From NCBI RefSeq assembly GCF_027744825.2, contig NC_071347.1, forward strand, positions 21,767,001 to 21,831,000: a DNA stretch of 64,000 nt, in the 5' to 3' direction. Both the position numbers and the translations under genes were made by a program. How positions within the stretch are numbered: position 1 is the stretch's first letter; each line of letters opens with the position of its first letter. Of this stretch, positions 50,601 to 64,000 are shown in pieces. This stretch comes from Synchiropus splendidus (Eukaryota; Chordata; Actinopteri; Syngnathiformes; Callionymidae). A model generated the notes under the pieces. That model was not told where the DNA came from. It did no database searches and was given only the letters and a program-made list of their open reading frames with translations.

Positions 50601-53375
50601 GACCGTCTGCTGTTTGTAAGGTTCTTCCTGGTGCTCTTTTTCAGTGTTCACCAATCTGGCAGAAAGAGTGCTGACTCAGCGGCTGCCAAAACGAGATGGC
50701 AACAGGAACAGCGTGACGCTGACTCTGTTTCAGTTTTGGAGCTACCTGGAGGCCAACGGCATCACAAACATGAAGTCTCATGTCACTGAGCTGGCAGAAG
50801 AAGGTGAAGACTGCTGGTCTTTTTTCTGTCAAAAAGCTCTTTTTTGCTCCTTTATCCAAGACAACTAAGACTTTTTACATCCAGCTCATGTCAAAAAAGG
50901 ATCTGTGTTTTGGTGCGCCCCACTTTTCCTTGCAAGCCCATTGTTTACGCTTCACTTCTCTGCGTGGATTCAGGATTTCAGACAGCTCTCAGCAAACCTT
51001 TATGCCTCCGTCAAGGAAGTGATGTTTTCAACAACGTTGGTTTGTCTGTGTTCAAAATAACTTGAAGGTTTTGGACACATTTGGATGAAATGTTCAGGAA
51101 GTTGGGCAAGGAACAAGTGATTCCACTGTGGGAGTGATTCGGATCATTTTTGGGCCATGTTTTCAGACGTTCAGGGCACGAGGCTCTGCTCCCTGTTGGC
51201 CTAGAGCAGTGATTCTTAACCACAGGGCCACAAGCGCCCCCTAGAGGGCCATTACAAGTTTTTTTGTTTTACACCTCTGGGCCTTGAGGGCCGTGAGACG
51301 CTCAGTTTTAATACATGAGCCACATATGGTGGCAGTAGTGTGTCACTGAATTGACAGTTGCAAATCTGTGACAGCTACCAACTGTGGAGAAGTTGTTGAA
51401 ATGAAATAATGATAAAGAAAGTGATGGCACCCCCAACAGTAAAACCACCTGTTGGAGCAGTTTTTAATATTAATTAGATCATTTTATGGCGATGATTTTA
51501 TTCACACTTTCCTTATCTTCTTTAGAGTTTATTTATGAATAAGAGAATAAGTTATGATTATGAAGTTATTTTATCACATTTATTTTATTGAGAATTGTAT
51601 TCATGATGTACAGTCTTTCCATTTTTCTCAACAGTTTGCACCAAGGGTATTTTTTCTTCTTTTTTTCTTTAGTAAATTTGATGAACATGACTTGCACCTG
51701 TTTCTGCTGCTGGTTGGACTTTTCAATGACAAAGATCTTGGCGCTGATAACAAGGTTTCATGTCATTTCACAAGGTTTACTTTATGTTCTCTGCAGTCTG
51801 GCTGGTGCATACTCTGATGTCATGTGACCAAGACCAGATCATCCAAGCTCTGCGGCGCCCCACGGAGTGCAGTCTGCGGCGAGAGGGTCTTCATGCTGTG
51901 GCCAGGCTGCTGAAGGACCCCAGAGGGAAGGTGATGGCCTCGGCTAGCTCAGCGCTGAGGAGCGTGGCCACGCAGCCGCGGCATCGGGAGCAGGTCTGCG
52001 TCTGGAGTCGCTATGTCAGTCGTGGTCGTGTGCTCACACAGACATGCTGTGATTGCTCCGTCCTCAGGCTCTGGTCCACTGTCTGGAGCTGCTGGAGGAT
52101 GAACACGTGCTGACGCGGGTTTGTGGATGCAAGGCTCTTGCTTGTCTGAAGGTGAGCTCACCACCGTCTACAACCTCCTCTGGAGCAGTGGTTTCCAACC
52201 TCTGGGCCGGGGACCGGTACCGTGCCACGGATCAATTGTTACCGCAATAAATAATTAATTGTTTCTGTTTTGTGTATGATCTGATGAGTCTGAAGGATCT
52301 TTTAATTTTGAAAAAAGTTTTATTTTGAAAAGTGACCGGATTCTCTCAGTTAAGCCTCGGTCACAGAGGCGCTAAAATATAACCCACATGCTGGCAAAAT
52401 GTGTACGTAACAGCTGTTTATTTGTGGAGGGCAAGATGAAGAAGCTTTTAACAAACAATACCAGGAGTCGTACTTGAAATATGGATTTATCGCGGCCGTC
52501 TACCATCACTCTCAGATGGGACGGTCTCGTTGTAAAAATTTAACAATATGGTGAGTTAAAATTTTCATGTACTTTATATTCGGTATTGTGGTGTAATCTA
52601 TATGCTATTTTGAAGGCGTGTTTAAACGTTACCATAGCAACCAGAGTCAGCTGGCATTAGGGCACTGGTCAAGAGTTTGTGAGTCTTAGCGAGGCCTCAT
52701 ATGACGGGTCAAAGTGGCAACTTCATACCACGTGGACCATGTTCCTATTGTCAAGCGTTGACCGGTCCGCAGTGATAAAAAAGGTTGGGGACCACTGCTC
52801 TAGAGCACTGGCGTACCTTGTTTGCGTGAAAATACAGAGCGCAACAGCGCATGCCCTTGTTTGGGCTGCAGAGGTTCAGGGAAGCTACTGCATCAACAGT
52901 GCTGTGTGCACGATGCCCCGGCCCCCTGCTGTCACATGGTGTCTGCATCTTCTAGATGGGATAAACCTTTTAAGAGTTACATTCTCTTGAAATGCGCAAA
53001 TCCTGTCGGTGGAGACAGGGCCGTTCACTTTCTTATACGCTGCTTTCACCAACTCAATTTAACAAACAATGGAAATCAAAATGTGACCTGTGTTTTCCAG
53101 GCGAAAGAGAGCATCGACCAGCTGGTGTATCTGTGTCGCACCGACAAGGAAGAAGTCAGAGATGCTGCCAAACAAGCTCTTCTCGCGCTGGGTAATGTTG
53201 TGTTGCGTGTCACTGTAAGCGTGGATGTTTGTTAACATATGTGGTCTCGCCTTTGACTGTTGCTCCTCCCGGCGCAGGCGAGGAGGGGAAGATGGCCTAC
53301 AGACACGTGGAGACGTCTCAGGAGGTCATCCCGAGTCTCTTTGCGCCCGGAAGCATGGCCAGCACTGCTTTCTAA
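44661..53375 (+). CDS. ripor1: ripor1 (fam65a), RHO family interacting cell polarization regulator 1
   Basis: RIPOR1 is a cytosolic effector of active RHOA/RHOC that controls Golgi reorientation and polarity in migrating cells. Coding exons: 44661-44758, 44817-44969, 45474-45552, 46204-46227, 46299-46352, 46422-46571, 46695-46758, 47266-47309, 47371-47496, 47565-47713, 47783-47915, 48573-48695, 48757-48896, 48966-49494, 49565-49692, 49791-49896, 50152-50287, 50365-50526, 50645-50803, 51797-51993, 52068-52151, 53101-53191, 53278-53375. All phases agree and give 1008 residues (human about 1220; the difference is the middle low-complexity part). Seen: N-terminal MSLSVRP and RSQSF, the FAM65 N-terminal (PL48) domain about 60-360 with [15 protein letters not shown] and [17 protein letters not shown], a Ser/Glu-rich middle (400-600), armadillo-like helices (850-1000), and the family ending [10 protein letters not shown]. 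The exon order and the ctcf neighbour favour ripor1 over ripor2/3. Confidence 0.95.
45306..45319. repeat. Poly(A) run in ripor1 intron
   Basis: A run of about 14-16 A follows an AATAAA-like context in the intron between coding exons 2 and 3. It could be the tail of an old retroposon, but no target duplication was identified. Confidence 0.4.
45971..46140 (+). mobile_element. tRNA-derived SINE in ripor1 intron
   Basis: The head carries Pol III-type boxes: A box TGGTATAGTGGT at 45979-45990 and B box GGTTTGACTCC at 46023-46033, with tRNA-like spacing. The body contains CTGGTTTCCTCCCACAGTGT, also present (reverse orientation) at 4385-4465 and 23510-23580. This head-plus-body order is that of teleost tRNA-derived SINEs. 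It lies in the intron between the 79-base and 24-base coding exons, sense orientation. Confidence 0.7.
48303..48419 (+). CDS. ripor1: Candidate additional (cassette) exon of ripor1
   Basis: Between core exons ending 47915 and starting 48573 there is a 117-base stop-free block with a strong acceptor (pyrimidine tract CCCTCTGTGCCCCGCTGCTT, then CTCAG) and a near-consensus donor GTC|GTAAGTC. Both flanking introns and this block are phase 0, so inclusion adds exactly 39 residues (beginning [12 protein letters not shown], ending [10 protein letters not shown]) between the FY and NMLRRHEEM segments. The added peptide is Arg/Ser-rich, with two cysteines in SCSCSD. I do not recall this peptide from mammalian RIPOR1, so it may be a fish-specific or isoform-specific exon. 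Confidence 0.6.
48897..48965 (+). other. 69-base in-frame intron inside ripor1 exon 13
   Basis: The donor CAAAG|GTGCCA and acceptor GTGAGCAG|AGAAG enclose 69 bases with no stop codon and a length divisible by three. Splicing gives [14 protein letters not shown]. Retention would add 23 residues of different character (Cys/Val/Met-rich) to an otherwise Ser/Glu/Pro-rich region. The acceptor side has a TGGTCTTCTGTTCC pyrimidine tract. Such an exonic intron can be retained without breaking the frame. Confidence 0.5.
51207..51719 (+). mobile_element. hAT-type repeat remnant family Y, copy 2
   Basis: It starts with CAGTGATTCTTAACCACAGG and matches the minus-strand copy at 33693-34029, plus about 130 extra internal bases (about 51475-51610). 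It fills most of the ripor1 intron between 50804 and 51796 and ends about 75 bases before the acceptor of the next exon. Bases 51234-51247 on the minus strand are a 13/14 CTCF core. No right inverted end was found. Confidence 0.7.
52186..52797. mobile_element. hAT-like non-autonomous element with 8-base target duplication
   Basis: The ends are inverted repeats: left CAGTGGTTTCCAACCTCTGG, right (minus strand) CAGTGGTCCCCAACCTTTTT, with ACCGGTAC/ACCGGTCC blocks further in. The flanks are CTCTGGAG (52178-52185) and CTCTAGAG (52798-52805), a 7-of-8 match, as expected for the 8-base duplication made by hAT transposases. The 612-base element has no transposase frame. It sits in the ripor1 intron between 52151 and 53101 and is a different family from the CAGTGATTC repeats. 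Confidence 0.8.
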
Positions 53376-55950
53376 CGGCGCCGCTGTCGGAATGTTCCGC
53401 CCGATTCATCACTCTGGTCGTGCTGCGTTCACTTCTGGCTGCTGTCTAAGATTGCACATTTGGATTCTGGAGACTAGGAATGGATTCAAGTTCATGACCT
53501 CATGGAAACTCTCAGATTTGGGCTTTAATTGACACCAAGCTCACAAGTGCCAAACTTTATACTACTGAGGTTATTTTTGTCTTAAAGCTGCTTGTTTGAT
53601 TCGTGGCGCTGTCGACAGTGAACCCTCCCTTCGTCTTCACTTAATCCCAATATAGATTACTCAACTCTGGATTAGTTTGTGACTCAAACTTGAGCTTTTT
53701 CTTGAACACAGTTTGGCCCAGCTCACAGGTGTGTTGGTCAACCAGGAGGTCTGAGGGGCGATGCATTCACGTGCTGCCTGCAATTCAGAATTGTCAAGGA
53801 AAACTTATGTTATGAAAACTGTTATGCTCCGAGAGAGTCGGCCGTAACATAATGACCACTCAACCTCCGAAACTGCATAGTTAGTTGCTTCGATAGTTTG
53901 CTTATGATTATTCAGCGTCCCTGTTTACTGTATTCTCTGCTTACCCACAACTGTACTGCACTTTCACCAAAATATTCATATAATTTCATGTTTTTTAAAT
54001 TGAATTCAGATTGATCATTAGCTGTGGTGCTGACCTCAAGAGCAAGATTGAGGCAGAGTTCACCTGCACATGTGTTGCTGGGGGAGGAGTGGAGAGGAAA
54101 GAGTGGTTGGGTGGAGGTTAGATGAGTGGATGGATGGAGGATACTCCGGCGGGATTGTAGGTGAGTGAGTAAGGTTTTTAAAGATGTTAGTTCTCATGGT
54201 GTGTTCATGTTCCCAGTTCATGCCAGACAAAGGGGCAGGTTGTGCTGGATTATGGTGCTGTGTTCTTGCCTGGGTTTCCTCCAGGTACTCCTCCCAAGGT
54301 GTAAAATCAGTGCTGTGTTTTTAAGGCTGTCAGTCTTCATGTGCCTTGTAATGGACGGCGTGTGACCCTGAGTAGCTGGGACTCTGCCTGTTTGTAAAAA
54401 GACTGACTCTCAGTGTGGGAGGAGAGGTTGGTGAGTACTGACGGATGTCACGTGACAACTGTGGTGAGAAGCACCTTCCCCTGCAGGAGACAAAAGCTGC
54501 AGTTTGGTGGTCATAATGCGCAGAACATGTTGATCTTGAATTTAATTTTAGAAGGTAATCCTGAGTATTCTGACGGCACCTGAATGCATCACGAGAACAG
54601 AAGAACAAGGCAACTCATGGTGACATCTGTAGTCTGGGCGACCAGTGTTTGGCTGTGGAGCTGAGGCGTCTGTCTTCCGTCTAAAGCACCGCTGCATTTC
54701 CTGTGTGCACTAACTCACCTTTAGAAGCGTGTCCTCAGCCAAAGATGTAGTGAAAACTGCTTGATCTCTGGACCCCCACTGTGACCGCAGCAGCGACTCA
54801 CGGCAGCTGGATCTTGTTTTCTACTGTTTCTGTCCTCGTGCTCGCCTGCTGTCTCTCTGCTGCCAAATGTTGATCACGCGCTCTGTTTTCTGTTAAATTA
54901 ATTTGCAAATGAACTTGTATATGAAGACATTTTGATTAATCCATTTGATGTTTCAACTGTATTTATACTTCCTGTTTTACCATGACTTTTATTGGGGGAA
55001 AAGGCAATAGCAGTTTTTCATTTTCTTTACTCTTCAACATTAAACTACAAATCCTCATGAATCTCAACAATGGCTGCTGTTCATTTGAACCGTCTTGGTT
55101 TGCACCTTCGACTCTACCCCAGAGAACTGGTCCATTAAAGGTTTGTGAGTTCTAAAATTGATGATGAAGAGTGTCCAGTGCTGAGTGATGACATCACTTC
55201 CTCTTTATTTGCTATACCTAGCAGATTTTAGTGTTTAAATAGATGACTGTGTGTTTCAGAGGTCTTAAGTTTGGGTTTATTAAGTTGGTTTGTGTCCCTC
55301 CAAACTCTCGAAACACACCACCTACAACACTTAATATTACACCCTCTCCATCTTTATAAATGAACACCAATCCACGGTTGAGTCTCTGTGCGTGTTCTAG
55401 ACCACTGTTTTGGACAAACAAGGATCTTATCAAGCCCCAAACGACGGGGTGAAGGTCATGAAAGGTGACATCAGATGACTGCACTCTTTTTCTTCATATG
55501 CTTTGCTTGTACCAAAAACATAAAACAGTAATGGAGATAACCACATGACAAATACTTATTTTTGTTGAGACATTGTCGTGAAAGACAAGCCCCCTTTAAC
55601 TGTGTATGAATGTACGTTTATTTTCTTTTATTAATGAATTTTAAACACATTTAAATTTTAGCTTTAGGACGAAACTTTTTTTTTTATCCCAAATAAACGT
55701 ATTATTCGCATGGCACCAGGAGTGAGGGTGTAACCGGGGGGTGATCGTGAGCAGGTTTGTTCGTCTGTTTGCGGTCACAAAACGCCAGCTGGAAAGTGGA
55801 AAACAGAATGGTGTAACTGAACAAGAACAAGAGGCTGTTCGAAGACTCTCGTCATCTTAAAAACATTGGCATTTGGCTCGTCTTACAGCTTAGTTTCACT
55901 GGTTATAGCGGAGTGAGGGAGTCCACCTGGTGAAATAAGTTCAGTAAAAG
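53376..55950 (+). other. ripor1 3' UTR and ripor1-ctcf intergenic DNA
   Basis: The 3' UTR of ripor1 starts here. Possible poly(A) signals are ATTAAA at 55039-55044 and AATAAA at 55692-55697; which is used is not visible. No further exon is supported on either strand. A GAGTGGATGGATGGAGG tract near 54124 is minor low complexity. Confidence 0.5.
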
Positions 55951-56201
55951 CCAGTGCACTTGGAACTGTGGGCGAGCGCCCCTTCTTGGCCAATCAGTGT
56001 GCTGCAGGAGTTCGACACCACCCCGCACATGCGCACTGAGCTGCCAACTGCCATTTTGTGGCAGAGCTACTCAGTTAATGCGGGAGAGGATTTAAACAAA
56101 CTGCGAAGAAGCCACCTTCTCTCGCCACATTACTAACTTTGTAGACCGGACTCTGCGCTGTCTGTCAAGTTAAACGGGACGAGAAACGCATCGGCGCAGG
56201 T
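55950..56201 (+). promoter_or_regulatory. ctcf: ctcf promoter and probable non-coding first exon
   Basis: DNA from about 55960 is GC-rich and includes CTGCCATTTTGTGG, a YY1-like element near 56047, and CCGCACATGCGCACTG, an NRF1-like element near 56021. A good donor, GCGCAG|GTAAAG, ends a likely 5' UTR exon at 56201. It would join the acceptor at 58047-58048, 12 bases before the ctcf ATG. The transcription start is not visible. Confidence 0.55.
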
Positions 56202-58048
56202 AAAGTGTCACTACTTTTCGTCTGAGGGGGAGTTTGCAGGATCTTTAATCGGCCTCTAGGTGTCACGATGGGGCTCTGGGTGCTCGCTCGGAGAGTGTTT
56301 GTCTCCCTCTATCGTTGTCACAAAACCCCTCAAAATCGGCTTAAATACAGCAAGTTGGAGAGTATTAAACTGAAGCCCGACTTCCAAACGCACCCGCCTT
56401 GATGGGTTGCGTACATATATGCATGAGACATTATGAGAGTTTAGGCCGAGGCGTCCATCTTCCCTCGTCTTTGTTTCCGTCTTTAGAGCTGAAAGTGGCG
56501 GTTTAACTTCCACTGCTGCTAACACCTTAGCCCGCTGTCATCGCCCCGGACTAGCCCGGCCTTCAGTCAGCGATTTGTGGGCTTCGAAATCTACTGTCAT
56601 AATCACGATATATGACGACATCTGCATCTGTCTAGCTGCGCACTTTACTGGAAACACGGCGCGTGTTATATGTAAAATAATGAGGTTAGCAGCGAGTTAG
56701 CGCAGGCCCGCCCGTGTTGTCTACATCAATATTTCACATAATTAGAAATATTACACTTGATGTCCGGTTATATTTAAAAGCGCAATGGCACGATCGGTTG
56801 CGTGAATGTCGTTTACACCAAATCAATTGGGATATTTAGGCTGTCAGTTAGCCTAGCCCCAAAATGCTAACGCGGAACCGGAGTGGACAAGGATGACGAG
56901 GCATTGCTGCTAAGTGATCGGGAGCAACCGTCGACGCTCTGGAGCTCAGAGCGAGCCGGACTGCTACTGCTGTCTTCCCGAGACTTTCCGTAGCCCCAGC
57001 GCCGAGCATTGCCTCCTCCACGGCGACCGATCGACTCTTGTTCGAAGCCCAGCTAAATCGCTAAGACGCTTGTTGGACTGTGGCAAAGAGCTCCCTCTAC
57101 GATGATGCCAGGAGAGGTACAAAAACACCAGCACGGCGATGCTACTGAGGCTGGACCTCGGTCTCTCAGCGGGGAGCCTTGTGTCAGTCAGTCAGTCAAA
57201 GCCTACAGAGGCTGAAGCCCCCAAATTGGTGGCATCATAAGCGCCCACTGACAGGACACTGGCTCCTAAAAAAAGGTAAAAGTTTATCCATCTCAAGTTG
57301 ACCAAACACCAGTCTATGGAACCAAATGGATCTTCTTTACTGTGTTCCACAAATGCAAATTAAACGTTGTTTTTGCATTTTTTTTTATAACAACTTCTCA
57401 CCACCTTGTGAATTTATTGTTTACAAGAATTATTATCATTGAATAGGACATCTGAATAGCTATGGTAGAAATGAATTTAGATCAAATAGATGCTCTAGTG
57501 ATCTCACAGGGAGAAGTTTGCAGTTAATTTGCTTGGCTTGAATGTGATTGATGAGCAAGAAGAGAGAGCTCCCTCATCATTGTAAAACATTTGAGATGAC
57601 AAAGTTTTATAAGTCATAACAATTCAGGTTATTTCTTTATTGTTAACTTAGTTGAATGTGCAGCTATTAAGAAATAAGATAGAAAAATACAAATGAAATG
57701 TGCAACAGCAGCAGATGAGGTTGTTCACTTTGCAGGGCTTCTTGAGATTAGGTTGGATAATTTATTCGTCCCACGTTGGGAGACGTCAACCCTCTACCAT
57801 TCAGAGTCAAAGTAGATAACTATTAGAGTGTTCACATTCATCCATTTTTGAGGTTTTCCAGGTGGCTGTGGGGAAAACCAGAGGTGCACCAAAATGCAGA
57901 CATGAAACTCTCGCAGATTCTTTTCGGTCATGTGCTGCATGACATTGATGTGTGAAAGTTTGAGAGCTGATTGTTGTGTTAAGGGATCTTGAGAAAGAAG
58001 GAAACCAGAATGAAATCTAAAGATGCTCATGTCATTGTTCTGCTTCAG
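56202..58048 (+). other. ctcf 5' intron, with possible extra UTR exons
   Basis: CpG-rich DNA continues to about 57240, so an alternative first exon is possible; donor-like GAGAG|GTACAA (57118) and AAAAG|GTAAAAG (about 57276) occur there. A TTTATTCGTCCCACGTTGGG block near 57760 resembles the end of a teleost dispersed repeat. No coding exon is supported. Confidence 0.45.
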
Positions 58049-58060
58049 CTCCTGCCCAAC

Positions 58061-62463
<4,403 letters not shown>

Positions 62464-63655
62464 AGATGGAGCTGGAGAACACATGTGCCCGGACTCCACA
62501 AATTCCGCCCTCCCCTTCCCCACATCGCTCACCTGTTTGTGCTTTTGATTTAGCTCCCAGTCTGGAGAAACCCAGTGACCCGTCTCCGACTTGGAGCGCG
62601 TCCAAGTTTGCCACGACATTTCGAACCAGCCGAATGTCTCAAGTTATTCCATGCGATGCTGCAACTCTTCAGGGTTCATTCATGTTCTGCCACCACGTTT
62701 GTTTCAATCGTGTCACTCATCTTCATTTGCAGATCGTCATCCTGTATATAAACGGCTCTCAACATTTTAATCAAGTAGTGTGGGCCGTCGCCGGGACAGG
62801 TCCACGTGTGTCACTCCTCCTCCTGAGAGTGTCAGAGTAAATCCGCTGGCTGTCCTCAACGCACGGCTCGCAGTGTTGTTCCCTCGAGGAGCGGCATCAG
62901 GTTTCTCACCTGCGTGTACATAACCCTCTCTCCACGGCCACCGAGCTGCTCCCGCCTGACTGAGCTGATACCTTCCTGCCAGTGTTTTAAGACTGACAAT
63001 AATGTCTCCACTTCACTTTTGCTCCTTGCTGTCAACATTCCGAAGGTCCACTTCCACTCTCCACCTCCTCTCCCACCCACATTTAATCCGTTTGCATGTA
63101 AATATACATTTTAGCCTCGAGTCCTGTTGGATGGTAGTTTCACCTGTTCTCCACTTTTCCTCTGGTTTGTTTTCTACATCAAAGCATTTCAACATTTTTT
63201 TTTTAATTTGTTCTTCTCCAGACAAACTGGGATTCAGACGCAGGTTGTTTGAGCTTCTAAGTGTAAAGTCGTCACGGCTCGTTCAGAGGCGCCTCCACAT
63301 CTGAAAATTGTACTTAAAAAAAAAAAAAAAAAAGCATGAATAGTTTTTGACGTGTGAATAATTTTTCTGATTCTACATGCTCTATTTTTCTATCAATAAG
63401 ATCGTCAGCGGCCCCGACTGGAAGAGTTCAAAACTGTCATGTGACGTGCTTAAGTCCCACAAATATAAAACCCCCAGAGGCCACAAAATATCTTTGTGCC
63501 AAGAAGTTGAATGTTCGGTAGCTGCATGGTGGGCGTTAGCATCATCCGTTTGTGTTCTCTCAAAGGCAAATACTTTTTTATGACACACAAAGAGAAGCTC
63601 TTGTTATAAACAAATCACTGTACAGCTGATGACAAATAAACTTCTGATAGGCCCA
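62464..63655 (+). other. ctcf: ctcf 3' UTR
   Basis: After the TAA at 62461-62463 no further reading frame is supported. AATAAA at 63635-63640 is the best poly(A) signal, giving a 3' UTR of about 1.2 kb. An internal A-run (about 63317-63333) could misprime oligo-dT cDNA. Confidence 0.6.
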
Positions 63656-64000
63656 TGAGTGCTGAGAGTGTCTCTCTAACACTGTGGAAGGAGGAGAAAA
63701 CATTAGCCCGAAATGGATGGACCCTGACAACAAAACATCCTTGAGTTGCTTCAAGAATTATGGACCATGAGGAAATTCCAGGGTTTAATGATTCTGAAAT
63801 GGCTTCATTTTCCAACTACATCAACGATGTACTAAGAATTATTCTCCTGTTGTTGGTGTATCACAATAAATTTGAAACAAATACTAAATAGTATACACGA
63901 TAAAATAGTTTAGAAAATACTGTTATACGTCCCTTATTTTGAAAAAGTAATCCGTACACTCTTCTGGCTCGAGGCTTTTATTTTGAAAGGTACAACCGGC
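63656..64000. other. Downstream flank, nothing recognised
   Basis: No exon or element is visible in the last 345 bases. In mammals the next gene after CTCF is CARMIL2; its start is not in this window. Confidence 0.5.

Overview
This window is vertebrate nuclear DNA, almost certainly from a ray-finned fish with a fairly compact genome (probably a percomorph). Three protein genes are recognisable from conserved protein sequence: the first coding exon of galnt18 (minus strand), a complete ripor1/fam65a (plus strand, 22 core coding exons), and a complete ctcf (plus strand, 15 coding exons). Most coding introns of ripor1 and ctcf are about 70-900 bases, and the intervening DNA is full of CA/GT microsatellites and short degenerate transposon copies typical of teleosts. 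No prokaryotic, viral or CRISPR-like system was seen.

Layout. 1-24.7 kb: no protein exon found. It is probably the start of the first galnt18 intron and holds one intact tRNA-Pro(AGG) gene (minus, 5223-5294), microsatellites and several dispersed repeats, including a TTAA-flanked element (21.3-22.1 kb) with a younger retroposon nested in it. 24.7-25.4 kb: galnt18 exon 1 and its GC-rich promoter. 25.4-44.6 kb: the divergent intergenic region, with ACT-rich degenerate trinucleotide tracts, a 253-base tandem duplication, AT-rich blocks and a candidate upstream ripor1 exon near 39.0 kb. 44.66-53.38 kb: ripor1, with a tRNA-derived SINE, a 612-base hAT-like element with an 8-base target duplication and a second repeat in its introns. 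About 56.1-63.65 kb: ctcf, with a GC-rich promoter, a non-coding first exon and an L1-type endonuclease fragment in the intron that splits zinc finger 9. The last 0.35 kb shows nothing.

The genes are not an operon and share no pathway. The ripor1-ctcf order matches the mammalian 16q22-type order, which supports orthology. ripor1 encodes a RHO effector for cell and Golgi polarity, ctcf the main vertebrate insulator and loop-anchor protein, and galnt18 a Golgi GalNAc-transferase family member.

Most worth a second look: a 19/19 CTCF consensus at 29658-29676; a 14/14 CTCF core inside an intron of ctcf itself (60589-60602); CTCF-like cores inside dispersed repeats; a phase-0 candidate exon in ripor1 (48303-48419); an in-frame 69-base intron and a GC-AG intron in ripor1; and the splitting of the CTCF N-terminal region over six exons.
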